NCBI GenBank assembly: GCA_046046315.1
Contig: JBJOKB010000057.1
Location: 1-6,951, forward strand
DNA length: 6,951 bases
Direction: 5' to 3'
From: ATZT02 sp046046315
GTDB lineage: Bacteria > Actinomycetota > Actinomycetes > S36-B12 > UBA5976
The position numbers and the translations under genes are program-made. Under the pieces are notes generated by a model that made no database searches, was not told the origin of the DNA, and worked only from the letters and a program-made list of their open reading frames with translations. Of the stretch, positions 1-6,381 are shown one piece after another (the first letter of the stretch is position 1; the number at the start of each line of letters is the position of its first letter).

Positions 1-297
1 ATCGGCGTAACGAGATGACAAAACCACTTTGAAGCCATAATCCATTAATGCCCAAACAGCATGCTCACGAGAAGAACCTGTTCCAAACTCAGGTCCAGCC
101 ACCAAAATAGTTGCATCTTTAAATTCAGGTTTGTTTAACACAAAGTTTGGATCTTCTCTCCAAGCTTTAAATAAGGCATCTTCAAATCCATGACGGGTGA
201 TACGTTTTAAATATTCGGCCGGAATAATTTGATCGGTATCAACATTGCTTCGTCTTAAAGGCAATGCAGTTCCTGTATGTGAAATAAATTTTTCCAT
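1..297 (-). CDS. leuD: 3-isopropylmalate dehydratase small subunit, partial (3' end outside window)
   Basis: LeuD is the small subunit of isopropylmalate isomerase, the cytoplasmic LeuCD heterodimer that converts 2-isopropylmalate to 3-isopropylmalate in leucine synthesis. The first 99 residues are visible of roughly 200 usual for the family; the rest lies beyond the left edge. Recognisable family motifs are VDTDQIIPAEYL at residues 19-30 and the substrate-loop region GPEFGTGSSREHA at 68-80, the swivelling aconitase-like domain. The ATG at 295-297 is chosen because the protein then begins MEKFISHTGTALPLRRSNVD, a normal LeuD N-terminus. It shares its A with the TAA stop of leuC (TAATG), which implies translational coupling; only a weak GAG-type ribosome site lies upstream inside leuC. 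Identity is near certain. Confidence 0.96.
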   Translation of the reverse strand, partial: MEKFISHTGTALPLRRSNVDTDQIIPAEYLKRITRHGFEDALFKAWREDPNFVLNKPEFKDATILVAGPEFGTGSSREHAVWALMDYGFKVVLSSRYAD

Positions 298-1697
298 TAT
301 TTAATCTCATCTGGAGTAGAAAGATGACCTGTAATAGCTGTCGCAGCTGCAACTAGAGGTGAAACTAAATGAGTTCTACCTCCTGGGCCTTGTCTGCCTT
401 CAAAGTTTCGATTAGAAGTAGAAGCAGCACGCTCTCCTGGCTTTAATTTGTCGGGGTTCATTCCCAAACACATTGAACAACCAGCATTTCGCCAATCAGC
501 TCCTGCTTCTTTAAAGATGGCAGGCAAACCTTCATGTTCTGCTTGGATCGCGACCTTGGCACTGCCCGGTACCACCATCATGCGCACACTTGGTGCAACT
601 TTTTTGCCTTTCAATATTGCAGCGGCTGCTCTTAAATCTTCAATTCGACCATTAGTGCATGAGCCCAAAAATACTGTGTCGACTTTAATATCACGCATCT
701 TTGTTCCAGCTTTTAAATCCATATAAACAAGAGCACGTTCAGCTGCAGTTTTTTCTGTTGGATCAGTAAAAGAATTTGGATCTGGTACAACATCATCAAT
801 TGAAACACCTTGTCCTGGGTTTGTTCCCCAAGTTACAAAAGGAGTCAAGGAATTGGCATCAATAATTACTTCAGCATCAAATTTGGCATCATCATCAGTT
901 TTAAGAGTTTTCCAGTATGCAACTGCGTCATCCCAATCTTTGCCTTTAGGTGCATGCTCGCGTCCTTTGATGTATTCAAAAGTTGTTTCATCAGGAGCAA
1001 TCATTCCTGCCCGAGCACCAGCTTCGATACTCATATTGCAAATCGTCATGCGACCTTCCATTGAAAGTGCACGGATTGCTTCACCGCGATACTCCAAAAC
1101 GTAACCTTGGCCACCACCGGTGCTGATTTTGGCAATCACAGCCAAAATAATGTCTTTTGCAGTTGAACCTTGCGGAAGTTTTCCATTAACTGTTATTGCC
1201 ATTGTTTTAAATGGCTTTAAAGGCAAAGTTTGTGTAGCCAGCACATGCTCAACTTCACTTGTTCCAATTCCAAAAGCAAGAGCTCCAAAAGCTCCATGAG
1301 TTGAAGTGTGCGAATCTCCGCAAACTACAGTCATTCCAGGTTGGGTTAAACCAAGTTGTGGTCCCACTACGTGCACAATTCCTTGATCAACATCTCCCAG
1401 TGAAAATATTTTTAAACCAAATTCTTTTGCATTATTTCTTAAAGCATCAACTTGTGCTCTAGAAACCAAATCTGCAATTGGTTTATCTATATCTTGAGTT
1501 GGAACGTTGTGATCTTCTGTTAAAAGTGTTAAATCGGGTCGACGAACTTTTCTATTTGCTGCTCTTAAACCATCAAATGCTTGTGGTGAAGTTACTTCAT
1601 GAACTAAATGCAAATCAATAAAAAGTAAATCTGGTTCGCCACTTGCTTGGTGCACAATATGTGCATCCCAAACTTTTTCAGCAAGTGTCTTGCCCAC
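297..1697 (-). CDS. leuC: 3-isopropylmalate dehydratase large subunit
   Basis: LeuC carries the [4Fe-4S] cluster of isopropylmalate isomerase and, with LeuD, catalyses the second specific step of leucine synthesis. The 466-residue length equals that of E. coli LeuC. The three cluster ligands expected for the aconitase fold are present: Cys347 in FLGSCTNGR, and Cys407 and Cys410 in NAGCSMCLGMNPD. Other family signatures are EDHNVPT near 61-67, CGDSHTSTHGAFGALAFGIG at 126-145 and the C-terminal TSNRNFEGRQG near 427-437. The start is a GTG at 1695-1697, giving MGKTLAEKVWDAH, typical of actinobacterial LeuC, with a strong AAGGAG nine bases upstream. It lies 35 bases downstream of tRNA-Glu and overlaps leuD by one base. 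No regulator gene lies directly upstream, unlike Streptomyces, where ndgR adjoins leuCD. Confidence 0.98.
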   Translation of the reverse strand: MGKTLAEKVWDAHIVHQASGEPDLLFIDLHLVHEVTSPQAFDGLRAANRKVRRPDLTLLTEDHNVPTQDIDKPIADLVSRAQVDALRNNAKEFGLKIFSLGDVDQGIVHVVGPQLGLTQPGMTVVCGDSHTSTHGAFGALAFGIGTSEVEHVLATQTLPLKPFKTMAITVNGKLPQGSTAKDIILAVIAKISTGGGQGYVLEYRGEAIRALSMEGRMTICNMSIEAGARAGMIAPDETTFEYIKGREHAPKGKDWDDAVAYWKTLKTDDDAKFDAEVIIDANSLTPFVTWGTNPGQGVSIDDVVPDPNSFTDPTEKTAAERALVYMDLKAGTKMRDIKVDTVFLGSCTNGRIEDLRAAAAILKGKKVAPSVRMMVVPGSAKVAIQAEHEGLPAIFKEAGADWRNAGCSMCLGMNPDKLKPGERAASTSNRNFEGRQGPGGRTHLVSPLVAAATAITGHLSTPDEIK

Positions 1698-1706
1698 TTT
1701 TTATTT

Positions 1707-1712
1707 CTCCTT
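1707..1712 (-). promoter_or_regulatory. Ribosome binding site of leuC (AAGGAG)
   Basis: AAGGAG on the minus strand ends nine bases before the GTG start of leuC. It decides the start: GTG is a weak initiator, but no better-placed ATG accompanies this Shine-Dalgarno sequence, and the resulting N-terminus matches the family. Confidence 0.85.
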
Positions 1713-1732
1713 TTACTTTTTTTCGCCTCGTG

Positions 1733-1805
1733 TAGCCCCGACGGGATTCGAACCCGCGCTACCGCCTTGAGAGGGCAGCGTGCTAGGCCGCTACACAACG
1801 GGGCT
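1733..1805 (-). tRNA. tRNA-Glu (anticodon CUC)
   Basis: The 73-base minus-strand sequence folds into a full cloverleaf: acceptor AGCCCCG with CGGGGCT, D stem GTGT with GCAC, anticodon stem CTGCC with GGCGG (one U-G pair), seven-base loop CTCTCAA with anticodon CTC, four-base variable loop TAGC and a T arm with loop TTCGAAT. U11-A24, U13-G22 and the missing base 47 are features associated with tRNA-Glu. CCA is not encoded after discriminator A73, so it must be added enzymatically. The acceptor opens with A1-U72 rather than the more usual G1-C72. With C34 this tRNA should read GAG only, so a UUC isoacceptor is needed elsewhere. It sits between lldD and leuC on the same strand. Confidence 0.97.
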
Positions 1806-1826
1806 GTAGGAAAATCCGTTTAATTA

Positions 1827-1832
1827 ATTCTA
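1827..1832 (-). promoter_or_regulatory. Possible -10 element upstream of tRNA-Glu
   Basis: In the 56-base gap between the lldD stop and tRNA-Glu, the minus strand contains TAGAAT, five of six matches to the -10 consensus. It is placed so that transcription would begin about 15 bases before the mature tRNA 5' end. No convincing -35 hexamer is found 15-18 bases upstream, so this is only a candidate. It could give tRNA-Glu and leuCD a promoter of their own. Confidence 0.3.
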
Positions 1833-1861
1833 ACAGCGCAAAGAAAAAGCGTATTTTGTAG

Positions 1862-3079
1862 TTAGCGAATTCTCACACGATCAGGAGTTAGTTCATCCAA
1901 CTTGGTGATTCCTAGAAGTCTCATTGACATTTCGATTTCTGCTTTTAGCAATTGCACAACTCGATCTACACCTTGTTCGCCACCGGCCATCAAACCGTAT
2001 AAATATGCACGGCCTACTAATACTGCATTTGCACCCAAACCAATTGCAGCCAAAATATCGGTGCCAGCCATAACTCCACCGTCAATTAAAACAGTGAAAT
2101 CTTTACCGACAGCTTTTCTCACTTCTGGAAGAAGTTCTAATGGCACAGGAGCTTTATCCATTTGTCTACCACCGTGAGTTGAAATGATAATTCCATCAAC
2201 TCCTGCATTTTTAAGCATCACTGCATCTTCAACAGACTGGACACCTTTAATTAAAAGCTTTCCATCCCACACAGTTTTAAGCCATTTAATGTCATCTAAA
2301 GTAATTGAAGGATCAAAAATCTTTGACAATAAATCAGCAACAGTTCCACCGCTATCTTTCATATCTAGAGATGCAAAAACAAGTGGCTCAGTTGTTAATA
2401 AATTCATCCACCATTTTGGATATTTTGCCATACCGATTAACGTTTTCAAGGTCAATTTAGGAGGAATAGTTAAACCGTTTTTAACATCGCGGTATCTAAC
2501 TCCACCCACCACGGTGTCAACTGTTAAAACTATGGTTTCAAAACCTGACGCTTTAACTCTTTCAATTAATTTCTCGTTTGGTTCTCTTTCACGTCTGACA
2601 TACAACTGATACCAGCGACGCACATTTGGAACTTCTTTTGCTAAATCTTCTGGTGAAGTTGTCCCAAGTGTTGATAAGCCATAAAGAATTCCATATTTTT
2701 CAGCAACGCGGGCAACTGCAGGTTCGCCTTCATAACCCATCATGCGAGTAAATCCAGTTGCTGCAAAAGCAAAAGGTAAAGAGTTCTTTTTTCCTAAAAT
2801 TTCAACTGAGGTATCAACATTTGTGACATCTCTTAAAACTCGTGGTGAAAATTCAACGTTATTAAAAGTTTCTCTTGCTCGATTAAGGCTTGCTTCTGAA
2901 CCTGATGCGCCATCGGTGTAATCAAAAACTGATCGAGGAGTTCTTTTTGATGCCAGTTCTCTCATATCCCAAAGATTGGTAACTTTATTAAGTTTTACTT
3001 GCTTTCTATTTAAATTTGGCCATCTAAAACCAATTAATGAAATTACTTCCAGGGGACGAGGTAGCCTGCGCTTAACCAT
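1862..3079 (-). CDS. lldD: FMN-dependent L-lactate dehydrogenase (quinone-type, LldD2-like)
   Basis: This 405-residue protein belongs to the FMN-dependent alpha-hydroxy-acid dehydrogenase family, a TIM barrel that oxidises L-2-hydroxy acids; lactate to pyruvate with electrons to the respiratory chain is the most likely reaction. Residues equivalent to the spinach glycolate oxidase active site are present: Tyr54 (FDYTDGA), Tyr160 (QLYV), Asp188 (LTVDT), Lys278 (LIKGV), and His302 and Arg305 (STHGGRQMD). The FMN phosphate region IDGGVMAGTDILAAIGLGA and VGRAYLYGLMAGGE follows. The extended N-terminus (MVKRRLPRPLEV) and the PKWWMNLLTTEPLVFASL segment near 221-238 resemble, from memory, mycobacterial LldD2, which supports the ATG at 3077-3079. 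A weak AGGA lies only four bases upstream. Ala107 and Thr301 replace the usual Pro and Asn of two motifs. It could instead prefer another short hydroxy acid. It lies between two tRNA genes. Confidence 0.87.
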   Translation of the reverse strand: MVKRRLPRPLEVISLIGFRWPNLNRKQVKLNKVTNLWDMRELASKRTPRSVFDYTDGASGSEASLNRARETFNNVEFSPRVLRDVTNVDTSVEILGKKNSLPFAFAATGFTRMMGYEGEPAVARVAEKYGILYGLSTLGTTSPEDLAKEVPNVRRWYQLYVRREREPNEKLIERVKASGFETIVLTVDTVVGGVRYRDVKNGLTIPPKLTLKTLIGMAKYPKWWMNLLTTEPLVFASLDMKDSGGTVADLLSKIFDPSITLDDIKWLKTVWDGKLLIKGVQSVEDAVMLKNAGVDGIIISTHGGRQMDKAPVPLELLPEVRKAVGKDFTVLIDGGVMAGTDILAAIGLGANAVLVGRAYLYGLMAGGEQGVDRVVQLLKAEIEMSMRLLGITKLDELTPDRVRIR

Positions 3080-3133
3080 GTGGTCCTATTCAGTAAAGAG
3101 TGTTGAAAGAAAAATTACTACATCACTTGTTTG

Positions 3134-3205
3134 CTGGGGTACTAGGACTCGAACCTAGACAAGCGGATCCAGAAACCGCTGGGCTGCCAATTACCCCATA
3201 CCCCA
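3134..3205 (-). tRNA. tRNA-Gln (anticodon CUG)
   Basis: The 72-base minus-strand sequence folds as a tRNA: acceptor TGGGGTA with TACCCCA (U1-A72, usual for tRNA-Gln), D stem GGGT with GCCC, loop TTCTGGA carrying anticodon CTG, four-base variable loop TTGT, and T arm CTAGG / TTCGAGT / CCTAG with discriminator G73. CCA is not encoded (the next bases are CAA). The anticodon stem GCGGT / TCCGC has four good pairs, with U31 facing U39 at the loop end. It begins five bases after the gltX stop codon on the same strand, so it is probably released from a gltX transcript by RNase P. With C34 it should read CAG only. Confidence 0.96.
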
Positions 3206-3210
3206 CTGGC

Positions 3211-4689
3211 TTACTTCTTTAAATGTTTTTCAATTCTTGAAATAACTTTTTCTCTTCCCATGATTTCCATTGATTCAAATAACGGTGGTGAAACTCTTCT
3301 ACCTGTCACAGCTACGCGCAAAGCTGTGAAAACTATGCGAGCTTTTAATCCCATTTCGGTGACTAAAACTCGGTTTAATTCATCATGCAAAGCTTGGGTT
3401 TTATATTCAGGTAGTTGCTTAATAATTTTCACACTTGCCTCAAGCGCAGGTAAAATATCATGTGTCAATGATTTCTCGGCATCTTGATGATCTACCACGA
3501 AATCTTTTTCGTCAACAAAAAGAAATGACAACATTCCTGGAACTTGAGAAAGAGTTTCCAATCTTTCATGAACTAAAGGTGTGGCAGCAAGGAGTAGATC
3601 TTTTTGTTCTTTACTTGGTGAATTTGGTAATACCCCAACTTCAATTAATTGTTTTTCCATTCGATGTGCCAGTTCTGCAACGGAAAGTTTTCTGATCCAA
3701 TCGGCATTAATTGCAGTGCATTTTTTGATATCAAATCGGGCAGGATTAGCACTTACGCGACTGATTTCAAAGTTGTCTGCCATTTCTTTCATGGAGAAAA
3801 ATTCAATGTCATCACCAAAGGACCAACCCAAAAGGGCCAAATAATTCAGTAAGCCTTCTGGTAAGAAACCTTCTCTTCTATACATCAACAAACTTGATTC
3901 TGGATCTCGTTTAGAAAGTTTCTTATTTCCTTCTCCCATTACGTATGGAAGATGTCCAAATTCGGGAGTAATACCTTTTCCTACGCCAATTTCTTTAAAT
4001 GCTTCATATAAAGCAATTTGTCTAGGTGTGGAAGATAATAAATCTTCACCACGAAGTACATGGGTAATTTCCATAAGAGCATCATCTGTTGGATTTACTA
4101 ATGTATAAAGTGGATCACCATTTGCTCTAACTAAAACATAATCTGGAATATGTTCGTGTTCAAAACTTAATTCACCACGAACAAGATCATTCCAAGAAAT
4201 GGTTTTGCTTGGCATTCTAAATCTCAAAACTGGTTCGCGACCTAAAGATTTAAAGTCAGCAACTTGCTGATCTGTTAATTGGCGACAGTGCGCGTCATAT
4301 CCAGGAGTTTGACCTTTTTCTTTTTGCGCTTTTCTTCTTTCTTCAACTTCATCTTGGGTGCAGTAACAGTGATAAGCAAAACCTTTTTCATGAAGTTTTT
4401 TGGCAACATCTTTGTAAATATCCATGCGTTCACTTTGACGATAAGGTCCAAATGGTCCACCGACTTCAGGACCTTCATCCCAATTAAGACCTAGCCAACG
4501 CATTGAATCTAAAAGTGCCTTATATGACTCTTCGCTATCTCTTGCTGCGTCTGTGTCTTCTATTCGAAAAACAAAAGTTCCATTGTTGTGTTTAGCAAAA
4601 GCCCAGTTAAATAATGCAGTCCTAACCATTCCCACATGTGGGTCTCCAGTTGGAGATGGGCAAAAACGAACCCTAACTTTATTTGACAT
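3211..4689 (-). CDS. gltX: Glutamyl-tRNA synthetase (GluRS)
   Basis: GltX is the cytoplasmic class I synthetase that attaches glutamate to tRNA-Glu and, in bacteria that make Gln-tRNA by amidation with GatCAB, also to tRNA-Gln. The 492-residue length is normal. The N-terminal Rossmann domain shows the HIGH-type motif HVGM at 18-21 within CPSPTGDPHVG, and FRIEDTD at 41-47. A putative zinc site is formed by Cys108, Cys110, Tyr131 and Cys135 (YHCYC and GYDAHC). The KMSKS-type motif is KLSKR at 257-261. The helical anticodon-binding region occupies about 330-492 and contains TGRRVSPPLFESM near 462-474. The ATG at 4687-4689 lies inside cimA, overlapping it by 11 bases; no clear Shine-Dalgarno is seen, so translation is probably coupled. 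tRNA-Gln follows after five bases. Whether it is non-discriminating cannot be read from sequence alone. Confidence 0.98.
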   Translation of the reverse strand: MSNKVRVRFCPSPTGDPHVGMVRTALFNWAFAKHNNGTFVFRIEDTDAARDSEESYKALLDSMRWLGLNWDEGPEVGGPFGPYRQSERMDIYKDVAKKLHEKGFAYHCYCTQDEVEERRKAQKEKGQTPGYDAHCRQLTDQQVADFKSLGREPVLRFRMPSKTISWNDLVRGELSFEHEHIPDYVLVRANGDPLYTLVNPTDDALMEITHVLRGEDLLSSTPRQIALYEAFKEIGVGKGITPEFGHLPYVMGEGNKKLSKRDPESSLLMYRREGFLPEGLLNYLALLGWSFGDDIEFFSMKEMADNFEISRVSANPARFDIKKCTAINADWIRKLSVAELAHRMEKQLIEVGVLPNSPSKEQKDLLLAATPLVHERLETLSQVPGMLSFLFVDEKDFVVDHQDAEKSLTHDILPALEASVKIIKQLPEYKTQALHDELNRVLVTEMGLKARIVFTALRVAVTGRRVSPPLFESMEIMGREKVISRIEKHLKK

Positions 4690-6277
4690 TTGCTTTTAAC
4701 AATCCATAAGTAACGGCATCAGAAATTGCATTCCACGAAGCTGCTATTACGTTTTCATGAACTCCGACAGTGTCCCATTGGGAATTTCCATCTGTAGTTT
4801 CAATCAAAACTCTTGTTACTGCCCCAGTTCCTTTAACCCCTTCTAAAATTCTAACTTTGTAATCAATGAGTTCTAATTTTGCTAATTCTGGATAAATTTT
4901 TTCTAGAGCTGCTCTTAGCGCTTTATCCAAAGCGTTAACTGGACCATTTCCTCTGGAAGTTTGTTCAAATTGTTTTCCACCAGCATTTACTTTTACAGTT
5001 GCTTCAGTAGTAACTTCACCATTTACCGATTGCTCGACTACTGCTTTCCATGATTCAACTGTGAAATATTTAGGGTCATTTTGACCTAATTCATTTCTTA
5101 AGAGTAATTCGAAAGATGCATCAGCTGCTTCAAAGGTGTAGCCACGAGATTCCATGTCTTTTACTTTTTCAACAACAGAAGATAAAACTTCTTTGTTTCC
5201 TTCTAGGTCATAACCCATTTCTTTACCTTTTAATTCAATGGATGCTCTTCCTGCCATGTCAGAAACAAGAGTTCTCATGTCATTTCCCACCAACATCGGA
5301 TCAATATGTTGATAAAGCATCGGATCAATTTTCACAGCACTGGCATGAAGGCCTGCTTTATGAGCAAATGCGGAGAAACCAACGTAAGGTTGATGTTGAT
5401 TTGGATTGATATTGGTAATTTCACTCACCGCATGAGCGATTCTGGTCATTTCTTTTATCGCATCACTTGGTACAACAATTTTGCCTTTTTTCAACTGCAA
5501 GTTTGCAACTACGCTAAATAAGTTAGCGTTTCCACTTCTTTCTCCATATCCATTTGCAGTTCCTTGCACATGAGTTGCACCTGCATCAACGGCTGACAAA
5601 GTATTTGCTACAGCACAGTTTGTGTCATCATGACAGTGAATTCCAATTCTTGCTTTTGTAGCACTTAGGACCTCATGAACTACATCGCCTAATTCATTAG
5701 GAAGCATCCCACCATTTGTGTCGCATAAGGCAACTAGTTCTGCCCCGCTTTGGGTAGCAGCATTTACAACTTCAAGTGCAAAGTTTTTATTACTTCTATA
5801 ACCATCAAAGAAATGTTCAGCATCAAGAAAAACTCTTCTTCCTTCAGAAGTTAAAAAAGCCACAGTGTCTTTGATCATGGCAATGTTTTCTTCTAAAGTA
5901 GTCCTTAACGCAAGTTCAACGTGACGATCAAAAGATTTGGCAACCAAAGTTATAACTTGTGCCTTTGAATCAAGAAGTGCTCTAACTTGTGGATCATCTT
6001 GTGCTTTTACATTTGGTCTTCTGGTACTTCCGAATGCAGCTAATGTTGCATATTTGAGTTTTAGATCCGTGTGAGCTTTAGCAAAAAAATCTGTATCTTT
6101 AGGATTTGCACCAGGCCAGCCACCTTCGATATAACCAACACCCAATGAATCAAGATGTCTAGCAATATTTAATTTGTCTTGTACCGAAAGATTTAAACCT
6201 TCTTGTTGTGCGCCATCTCTTAAAGTTGTGTCATAAATATGAAACGCAGAAGCATCTAGAGAAGAATTATTTGTCAT
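4679..6277 (-). CDS. cimA: Citramalate synthase (LeuA/CimA family acyltransferase)
   Basis: CimA condenses pyruvate with acetyl-CoA to (R)-citramalate, the threonine-independent entry to isoleucine synthesis. The 532-residue protein has an HMGL-like TIM barrel at about 10-285 with DTTLRDGAQQEG at 16-27, DAEHFFDGY at 152-160, LCDTNGG at 184-190 and the metal-binding HCHDD at 214-218, followed by NGYGERSGNANL at 242-253. A linker with FAHKAGLHASAV near 304-315 and a C-terminal LeuA-type regulatory domain (about 405-530) follow. HCHDDTNCAVAN and the overall length fit the CimA branch better than leucine-type LeuA; true substrate choice is inferred. The start is the ATG at 6275-6277, preceded by AAGGAG eight bases upstream. 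The open frame continues 32 codons further, but that stretch is the hairpin leader and not protein-like. It follows ilvE and overlaps gltX by 11 bases. Confidence 0.93.
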   Translation of the reverse strand: MTNNSSLDASAFHIYDTTLRDGAQQEGLNLSVQDKLNIARHLDSLGVGYIEGGWPGANPKDTDFFAKAHTDLKLKYATLAAFGSTRRPNVKAQDDPQVRALLDSKAQVITLVAKSFDRHVELALRTTLEENIAMIKDTVAFLTSEGRRVFLDAEHFFDGYRSNKNFALEVVNAATQSGAELVALCDTNGGMLPNELGDVVHEVLSATKARIGIHCHDDTNCAVANTLSAVDAGATHVQGTANGYGERSGNANLFSVVANLQLKKGKIVVPSDAIKEMTRIAHAVSEITNINPNQHQPYVGFSAFAHKAGLHASAVKIDPMLYQHIDPMLVGNDMRTLVSDMAGRASIELKGKEMGYDLEGNKEVLSSVVEKVKDMESRGYTFEAADASFELLLRNELGQNDPKYFTVESWKAVVEQSVNGEVTTEATVKVNAGGKQFEQTSRGNGPVNALDKALRAALEKIYPELAKLELIDYKVRILEGVKGTGAVTRVLIETTDGNSQWDTVGVHENVIAASWNAISDAVTYGLLKANVK

Positions 6278-6285
6278 TTTCTTTT

Positions 6286-6291
6286 CTCCTT
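6286..6291 (-). promoter_or_regulatory. Ribosome binding site of cimA (AAGGAG)
   Basis: AAGGAG ends eight bases before the ATG at 6275-6277. It fixes the cimA start against a longer in-frame reading from a TTG at 6373 that would run through the leader hairpins and has no ribosome site. Confidence 0.9.
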
Positions 6292-6313
6292 TTTCGTTCT
6301 GGTTCCAGTAAAC

Positions 6314-6339
6314 AAAAAACCCCTCGCTCTCGCGAAGGG
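6314..6339 (-). terminator. Intrinsic terminator / possible attenuator before cimA
   Basis: On the minus strand CCCTTCGC (6339-6332) pairs with GCGAGGGG (6327-6320) over eight base pairs, one of them U-G, closed by a GAGA (GNRA) tetraloop, and is followed by six T residues (6319-6314). This is a canonical rho-independent terminator for leftward transcription. It ends 36 bases before cimA, leaving no room for an evident promoter in between. It may therefore both end ilvE transcripts and act as an attenuator controlling read-through into cimA. Confidence 0.88.
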
Positions 6340-6344
6340 CATCA

Positions 6345-6381
6345 GCACACTTGGTTTGGGTTTCTCCACCCAAAAGTGCGC
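6345..6381 (-). promoter_or_regulatory. Long leader hairpin upstream of the cimA terminator
   Basis: GCGCACTT (6381-6374) pairs with AAGTGTGC (6352-6345), with one G-U pair, and the inner TTGGGT (6373-6368) pairs with ACCCAA (6361-6356). The loop is GGAGAA and a three-base bulge ACC (6355-6353) sits on the 3' side. The result is a 14-pair stem only five bases upstream of the terminator stem. Two adjacent structures of this kind in front of a biosynthetic gene resemble an attenuator or riboswitch leader. I do not recognise a known riboswitch consensus, and I do not see strong pairing between this stem and the terminator arms. Confidence 0.6.

Noticed and set aside
1604..1798. A 64-codon minus-strand open frame over the leuC start and tRNA-Glu
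   Set aside because: It is out of frame with leuC, reads through the tRNA and has no family features; it is a by-product of the overlapping genes.
1838..1851. Small CGC...GCG inverted repeat between lldD and tRNA-Glu as a terminator
   Set aside because: The stem is only about three pairs and no T tract follows, so it would not terminate transcription.
2184..2609. A 141-codon plus-strand open frame opposite lldD
   Set aside because: It lies wholly antisense to a strongly supported enzyme gene and its translation resembles no domain; it is explained by the codon bias of the real strand.
1733..3205. A mobile or integrative element between the two tRNA genes
   Set aside because: No integrase, transposase, direct repeat of a tRNA end or compositional break was seen; the intervening gene is a normal metabolic enzyme.
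4275..4478. A 67-codon lysine-rich minus-strand frame inside gltX
   Set aside because: It is an alternative frame across the zinc-site region of gltX; its basic composition follows from the A-rich coding strand.
5116..5521. Plus-strand open frames of 97 and 71 codons opposite cimA
   Set aside because: They are antisense to a conserved part of cimA, lack ribosome sites and have low-complexity, non-domain translations.
6278..6373. A 32-residue N-terminal extension of cimA from a TTG at 6373
   Set aside because: It runs through the leader hairpin and the terminator and lacks a ribosome site, whereas the ATG at 6275-6277 has a well-spaced AAGGAG and gives a normal family N-terminus.
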